Origin: Tardiphaga sp051811025
GTDB taxonomy: Bacteria; Pseudomonadota; Alphaproteobacteria; Rhizobiales; Xanthobacteraceae
Length of the DNA stretch: 64,000 nt
Direction: 5' to 3'
Assembly (NCBI RefSeq): GCF_051811025.1
Contig: NZ_JBPWQE010000001.1
Span: 2,976,001-3,040,000, forward strand
Shown here one piece after another: positions 59,911 through 64,000 of the stretch. How positions within the stretch are numbered: the stretch's first letter is position 1; each line of letters opens with the position of its first letter. Below the pieces are notes generated by a model that was given only the letters and a program-made list of their open reading frames with translations, was not told where the DNA came from and searched no databases. Both the position numbers and the translations under genes were made by a program.

Positions 59911-60732
59911 CTAGCCGTCCTTCATCGCCGTATCGAGCGCCCGGCGCGCCGCCAGCAGCTCCTCGAGCACAGCTTCCAGCCGCTCGCGCTCCAGCCGGCG
60001 CTGCGGGTTCGGCCTTGGGCTCGGGACTGCAGCCGGTCTTGCGCTCTGCGTCGGAGCCGACATCGCCGGTTCGGGCCGTGCCGCAACAGGATTTGCCAAT
60101 ACGGGGTTTGCCCGCGACGGCGGCCGCTGCAGCAGTGGCTCCACGCGCGGCGACGCCGACGTCATCGGAGGTTCGCGGCGGCCGGCGACGGGAGCGGCAG
60201 CAGCTTCCTCCTCGTCTTCTTCGTCCTCAGCCTCTTCGTCCTCACCCTCTTCGCCGTCGTCCTCGTCGCCCTCTTCTTCCTCGTCCTCAGTGTCTTCGGC
60301 GTCAGCGTCGGCTTCGTCTTCAGCCGCTTCCTCGATCTCCTCGTCGCGTTCCGCCTCGTCCTCGGCCTCTTCTTCCTCGTGATCCTCTTCGACCACGGGA
60401 CGCTTCGCCTGGACGCGCGGTGCGATGGCGGCAGACGTCGGCGCGAAGCTCGGCGCAGCGTGGCCATCGACCAGCCCCTGCACCGATTTGATGCCGTTCT
60501 CTTTCAGGATTCGTTGCACACCGCGGATGGTGTAGCCTTCGCCGTAGAGCAACCGGCGGATGCCACGCAGCAGATCGACATCGTCCGGGCGATAATATCG
60601 CCGGCCGCCGGATCGCTTCATCGGTTTGATTTGAGTGAACCGCGTTTCCCAGAACCGCAGAACATGCTGCGGTATATCGAGATCGTCAGCGACCTCGCTT
60701 ATGGTTCGAAACGCATCCGGCGCTTTGTCCAA
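59911..60732 (-). CDS. MerR-family regulator with a long acidic tail domain
   Basis: 273 residues. A MerR helix-turn-helix fills residues 8-75 (RTISEVADDLDIPQHVLRFWE, RYYRPDDVDLLRGIRRLL). Residues 115-176 are almost only Glu and Asp with some Ala and Gly. After this a Pro/Arg/Ser stretch leads to a helical end (LERERLEAVLEELLAARRALD). Such MerR proteins next to ihfA are common in this group; the target is unknown. The gene follows ihfA by 51 bases on the same strand. Confidence 0.9.
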   Translation of the reverse strand: MDKAPDAFRTISEVADDLDIPQHVLRFWETRFTQIKPMKRSGGRRYYRPDDVDLLRGIRRLLYGEGYTIRGVQRILKENGIKSVQGLVDGHAAPSFAPTSAAIAPRVQAKRPVVEEDHEEEEAEDEAERDEEIEEAAEDEADADAEDTEDEEEEGDEDDGEEGEDEEAEDEEDEEEAAAAPVAGRREPPMTSASPRVEPLLQRPPSRANPVLANPVAARPEPAMSAPTQSARPAAVPSPRPNPQRRLERERLEAVLEELLAARRALDTAMKDG

Positions 60733-60783
60733 GTGCAGGATCCCTGTGGTTCGCCAAGTCTTTATTTAAACCTGGTTCTCTAG

Positions 60784-61119
60784 CTACTCGTCGTGATCTT
60801 TACCGTTGCCAACTGCGGTACTGTCGCCATTGATCCGCTGTTTCAGAATCGCCGACGGCTTGAATACCATCACTCGCCGCGGCGAGATCGGTACTTCTGT
60901 GCCCGTCTTCGGATTGCGGCCGATGCGCTCGCCTTTTTTGCGCACCATGAAGGAGCCGAACGACGACAGCTTCACTGTCTCGCCCTTCTCCAGACAATCC
61001 GTAATTTCTTTCAAAACCAGTTCAACAAACGCGGACGACTCCGTGCGCGAGAGACCTACCTTTTGGTAGACCGCTTCGCACAGATCAACGCGTGTGACTG
61101 TTTTTCCCGTGCCCGTCAT
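60784..61119 (-). CDS. ihfA: Integration host factor subunit alpha
   Basis: DNA-bending protein, 111 residues from MTGTGKTVTR (the longer MGQA form is possible). The IHF/HU arm VKLSSFGSFMVRKKGERIGRNPKTGTEVPI and the helix SAFVELVLKEITDCL are clear. Its partner IhfB is not in this window. It lies between fabH and the MerR gene on the same strand. Confidence 0.95.
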   Translation of the reverse strand: MTGTGKTVTRVDLCEAVYQKVGLSRTESSAFVELVLKEITDCLEKGETVKLSSFGSFMVRKKGERIGRNPKTGTEVPISPRRVMVFKPSAILKQRINGDSTAVGNGKDHDE

Positions 61120-61264
61120 CGCCTGCCCCAACTACTCTCGGCGAACCAAATTCGCGTCAGAAATTAGGAGGTTAACGCGCTCCGGTCAACAGTCACCATC
61201 GATGCAAAGGCATGGAAAATCATGACAATTTGAGATGTTGTCGATCTGCATCATCACCAGCGCA

Positions 61265-62242
61265 TCACCAGCGAATGAGTGCAGACCCCCAGGTGAAGCC
61301 GCCGCCCATGGCTTCGAGCAGCACGAGGTCGCCCTTCTTGATGCGGCCGTCGTTTACCGCCACCGATAGTGCGAGCGGAATCGACGCCGCCGACGTGTTG
61401 CCGTGAAGGTCCACGGTCAGCACCACCTTTTGCGGTGCAATATGCAGTTTATGCGCCGACGCATCGATAATGCGCTTGTTGGCCTGATGCGGCACGAACC
61501 AGTCGATGGTCTCGGCGCTGGCACCGGTGGCTTTGAAGGCATCGACGATCACGTCGGTGATCATACCCACCGCATGTTTGAAGACCTCGCGGCCTTCCAT
61601 GCGCAGGTAGCCCACCGTCTGCGTCGAAGACGGACCGCCATCGACGAACAGCTTTTCCTTGTGCCGGCCGTCCGAGCGCAAATGCGTGGTCAGCACGCCG
61701 CGATCGCTGGCTTCGCCGGGCTGCGTCTGTGCTTCCAGCACCACTGCACCGGCGCCATCGCCGAACAGCACGCAGGTTCCGCGATCGGTCCAGTCGAGAA
61801 TCCGCGAGAACGTCTCCGCGCCGATTACCAGCGCACGCTTGCCGGCGCCGGTGCGCAGCAGGCTGTCGGCGGTGGTGAGTCCAAAGATGAAGCCGGAACA
61901 CACCGCCTGCAGATCGAACGCCGCACCATGGGTGATGCCGAGCGCGTTCTGCACCGCAACGGCCGTCGCCGGGAACGTATTGTCCGGCGTCGAGGTCGCC
62001 AGCACGATCAGGTCGATGGACTGCGCGTCGACGCCGGCATTGGCCAGCGCCGCCTGCGCGGCCTTGATCGCCAGATGCGAGGTGAACTCGCCGTCCGCAG
62101 CGATGTGGCGCTGCTTGATACCGGTGCGCTGGACGATCCACTCGTCCGATGTGTCAACCTTGGATGCCAGTTCGGCATTGGTCAGAATCCGCTCCGGCAG
62201 GTAAGAGCCGCAGCCGAGCACGACCGAACGTATCGCAGTCAC
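61265..62242 (-). CDS. fabH: Beta-ketoacyl-ACP synthase III
   Basis: Starts fatty-acid synthesis by condensing acetyl-CoA with malonyl-ACP. 325 residues; the catalytic Cys-His-Asn triad is visible in AVCSGFIFG, VPHQANKRII and LHGNTSAAS. The start overlaps the plsX stop by four bases (ATGA). Normal length. Confidence 0.96.
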   Translation of the reverse strand: MTAIRSVVLGCGSYLPERILTNAELASKVDTSDEWIVQRTGIKQRHIAADGEFTSHLAIKAAQAALANAGVDAQSIDLIVLATSTPDNTFPATAVAVQNALGITHGAAFDLQAVCSGFIFGLTTADSLLRTGAGKRALVIGAETFSRILDWTDRGTCVLFGDGAGAVVLEAQTQPGEASDRGVLTTHLRSDGRHKEKLFVDGGPSSTQTVGYLRMEGREVFKHAVGMITDVIVDAFKATGASAETIDWFVPHQANKRIIDASAHKLHIAPQKVVLTVDLHGNTSAASIPLALSVAVNDGRIKKGDLVLLEAMGGGFTWGSALIRW

Positions 62243-63300
62243 GAGACAGCCTCCTGCGCAGCCGGGCTCGCAGGGAGCGCTTGGCCGTCGCGGTTGAGCA
62301 TTTGATTGATCTTGGTGAGAAGGTCGTAGCGGACCATGTCGTAACCGACATCCACCGCATAGGCGAAACCGTCGGCATTGGTGCCACCGTGGCTCTTCAC
62401 CACGATGCCGCGCAGGCCGAGAAACACCGCGCCGTTGGACTTGTTCGGATCGACCTTGTCGCGCACCGCCTTGAAGGCGTTCTTGGCGAACAGGTAGCCG
62501 ATGCGCGAGCGCCAGGTGCGGGCCATGGCATTGCGCAGATATTCGGCGAACTGGCGCGCGGTGCCTTCCGCCGCCTTGAGCGCGATATTGCCGCTGAAGC
62601 CTTCGGTGACGATCACGTCGGCATCGCCGCGGCCGATGCCGTCACCCTCGACGAAACCGACGAATTCGAGCTGCGGCAGGTTCGCGGTGCGCAGCAGTTC
62701 GGCGGCATCGCGGATCTCGTCGCCGCCCTTGATTTCCTCGACGCCGATATTGAGCAGGCCGACCGTCGGCCGGGCCAGATCGAACAGCGCGCTGGCCATG
62801 GCGCTGCCCATGACAGCGAGGGTCTTCAGATGGTTGGCGTCGCCGCCGATCGTGGCGCCGAGATCGAGCACGACCGAGTCGCCACGCGTGGTCGGCCAGA
62901 TCGCGGCTAGGCCGGGACGTTCGATACCGTCGAGCATGCGCAGGCAAAAACGTGCCATCGCCATCAGCGCGCCGGTGTTACCGGCGGACACCGCGACATC
63001 GGCCTCGCCCTTCTTCACCGCCTCGATGGCCAGCCACATGGACGAGACCTTGCGGCCACGGCGCAGCGCCTGGCTCGGCTTCTCATGCATGCTGACAGCA
63101 ACGTCGGTATGGATCACCTTCGATACGGCCTTCAGTGCCGGATGATTGGCGAGTTCTTTCTCGATCAGCGCGCTGTCACCAAACAGCAGGAACTCACTGT
63201 CGGGATGCCGGGTCAACGAAATCGCAGCGCCGGGAATGACCACCGATGCGCCTATGTCGCCACCCATGGCGTCTAGCGCGATGCGAACCTTTTTCGGCAT
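62239..63300 (-). CDS. plsX: Phosphate acyltransferase PlsX
   Basis: Converts acyl-ACP to acyl-phosphate, the first step toward phosphatidic acid. 353 residues from MPKKVRIALDAMGGD; segments VAVSAGNTGALMAMARF, GADVIVTEGFSGN-like (DVIVTEGFSGNIALK) and the C-terminal GTNADGFAYAVDVGYDMV fit the family. Coupled to fabH. DUF177 precedes it on the same strand, the common order. Confidence 0.96.
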   Translation of the reverse strand: MPKKVRIALDAMGGDIGASVVIPGAAISLTRHPDSEFLLFGDSALIEKELANHPALKAVSKVIHTDVAVSMHEKPSQALRRGRKVSSMWLAIEAVKKGEADVAVSAGNTGALMAMARFCLRMLDGIERPGLAAIWPTTRGDSVVLDLGATIGGDANHLKTLAVMGSAMASALFDLARPTVGLLNIGVEEIKGGDEIRDAAELLRTANLPQLEFVGFVEGDGIGRGDADVIVTEGFSGNIALKAAEGTARQFAEYLRNAMARTWRSRIGYLFAKNAFKAVRDKVDPNKSNGAVFLGLRGIVVKSHGGTNADGFAYAVDVGYDMVRYDLLTKINQMLNRDGQALPASPAAQEAVS

Positions 63301-63513
63301 GGACGTTCCGGAAACCTGTCTCTTGCGGCCTGTGACGCTCGTGGCCGCGGACGAAGTCTGCCGCATTGGGCGGCAGACGGCGAAGTTATGGCATTAACCC
63401 GATTTCGGCCGGGGACAATAGCGTTTCCGTGACCCGATACAACATCTTGACCGGGCGCTTTTGTCCCGCCAGCCGCACGGGGCGTGGAATCGGCCCCCGG
63501 TCTCAGCCCTTGC

Positions 63514-64000
63514 TCAGTTCTTGCCGGGTTTTTTGGATTTGGGCGTCTCAGGGGCCGTTTTCAGCGCTTTCAGGGCCGCAAACGGGTGCTCTTCCGGGTC
63601 CGGAACCTCGACCACCGGCTCGAACACCGCATCCGGCTTACGGGGATACGGGTCCAGTCCCAGAAACAGCGCGTCGGTCGCCAGTTTGCCGAGGTCGATG
63701 AAGCCGTTTTCGATCGGCTCCGGCGGGTCCGGGGTCTCCTCGTCGCTCTCGACGTCCTCGTCCACCGATTCGGCGAGTTCGCGAATCTGCGAGGGCGGCG
63801 CGAAAATCACGTCGATCTCTTCCTCGAAATCGGCAGCCAACGGGTCCAGCGTCACCACGCAGGTCTGCTCGACCTTGCCCCAGATACGACCGGTCACATG
63901 CACCGTGCCGCCCTTCACGGGGCTCAGCAGGAGTTCGCCTTTCACGGCGCCCACGCTGACGAGGCCGCCAAGTTCTGCGATCCGCTTGCGCTCCTCCGGC
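63514..64000 (-). CDS. DUF177 / YceD-like protein (5' part cut by window edge)
   Basis: At least 161 residues are visible; the minus-strand frame is still open at the window edge (PEERKRIAELGGLVSVGAV...), so the start lies outside. The internal GTG near 63954 is probably not the true start. Typical DUF177 features are VTGRIWGKVEQTCVVTLDPL and a Glu/Asp-rich middle (DEDVESDEETPDPPEP). In many bacteria the family lies before rpmF-plsX; rpmF is absent between them here. Role in rRNA or ribosome assembly is reported for relatives; here it is inference. Confidence 0.85.
   Translation of the reverse strand, partial: PEERKRIAELGGLVSVGAVKGELLLSPVKGGTVHVTGRIWGKVEQTCVVTLDPLAADFEEEIDVIFAPPSQIRELAESVDEDVESDEETPDPPEPIENGFIDLGKLATDALFLGLDPYPRKPDAVFEPVVEVPDPEEHPFAALKALKTAPETPKSKKPGKN

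Noticed and set aside
59893..60783. 296-codon plus-strand frame opposite the MerR gene, with long Leu/Phe/Val runs
   Set aside because: The hydrophobic runs are the complement of the GAG/GAC-rich acidic block, not a membrane protein.

Overview
The window looks like chromosome from an alphaproteobacterium of the Bradyrhizobium / Rhodopseudomonas / Afipia group (Nitrobacteraceae). The supporting signs are a GC-rich core gene set, the order RNase J - birA - nuoN...nuoA, a glnB-glnA pair, a Tat-exported SufI-like protein beside tig-clpP-clpX-lon, Omp25/RopB-type outer-membrane proteins, and several intergenic palindromic repeats that I recognise as typical of this group. I see no phage, transposase, integrase, CRISPR array or rRNA operon. 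The assignment is inference from gene content and protein wording; no database was searched.

Layout. (1) 1-18162, all minus strand: the RNase J gene (cut by the window edge), birA, and a complete 14-subunit complex I operon read nuoA to nuoN. Three extra genes are interleaved: a secreted four-cysteine protein and an FkbM-type methyltransferase between nuoD and nuoE, and a 71-residue membrane peptide between nuoE and nuoF. All three overlap a neighbour by the ATGA/GTGA arrangement. (2) 18394-19894: small helical proteins, a DUF3072 protein, tRNA-Asp and an HU-type protein. (3) 19991-23078: peptidase T, then a LuxR-LuxI quorum-sensing pair followed by an overlapping 61-codon gene. A perfect 10-bp hairpin buries the luxI ribosome-binding site. 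(4) 23410-31909: an outer-membrane barrel, tRNA-Val, a GFA-family protein, then the proteostasis run lon, clpX, clpP, tig, and tRNA-Leu. (5) 32060-37300: a copper-site-deficient multicopper-oxidase-like protein, the NAD(P)HX repair enzyme, and glnB-glnA behind a good sigma-54 promoter. (6) 37320-48612: household and small genes (AI-2E permease-like, ABM monooxygenase-like, diguanylate cyclase, rplM-rpsI, thioesterase, enoyl-CoA hydratase, CoA-binding protein, O-acetylhomoserine sulfhydrylase, iron permease, heme A synthase, DUF2842).

(7) 48609-57754 is an exopolysaccharide locus: a deacetylase-like protein that has lost its metal ligands, an N-acyltransferase of the CelD/FemAB kind, a Wzz/Wzc-like chain-length protein with a degraded nucleotide-binding loop, a GT4 glycosyltransferase, a sugar-phosphate transferase that would start the lipid-linked unit, and a Wzy/ligase-like polymerase. 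No Wza or Wzx gene is visible, so the locus is partial here or completed elsewhere. (8) 57819-59659: very small secreted, hydrophilic and membrane proteins plus a possible small RNA. (9) 59753-64000: tRNA-Pro, then a minus-strand group DUF177 - plsX - fabH - ihfA - MerR, linking fatty-acid and phospholipid initiation with nucleoid and transcription factors.

The parts most likely to hold something undescribed are the luxI leader hairpin with its coupled small gene, and the extra genes inside the complex I operon. A recurring theme is enzyme-like proteins with missing catalytic residues (multicopper oxidase, deacetylase, Wzc-like ATPase).
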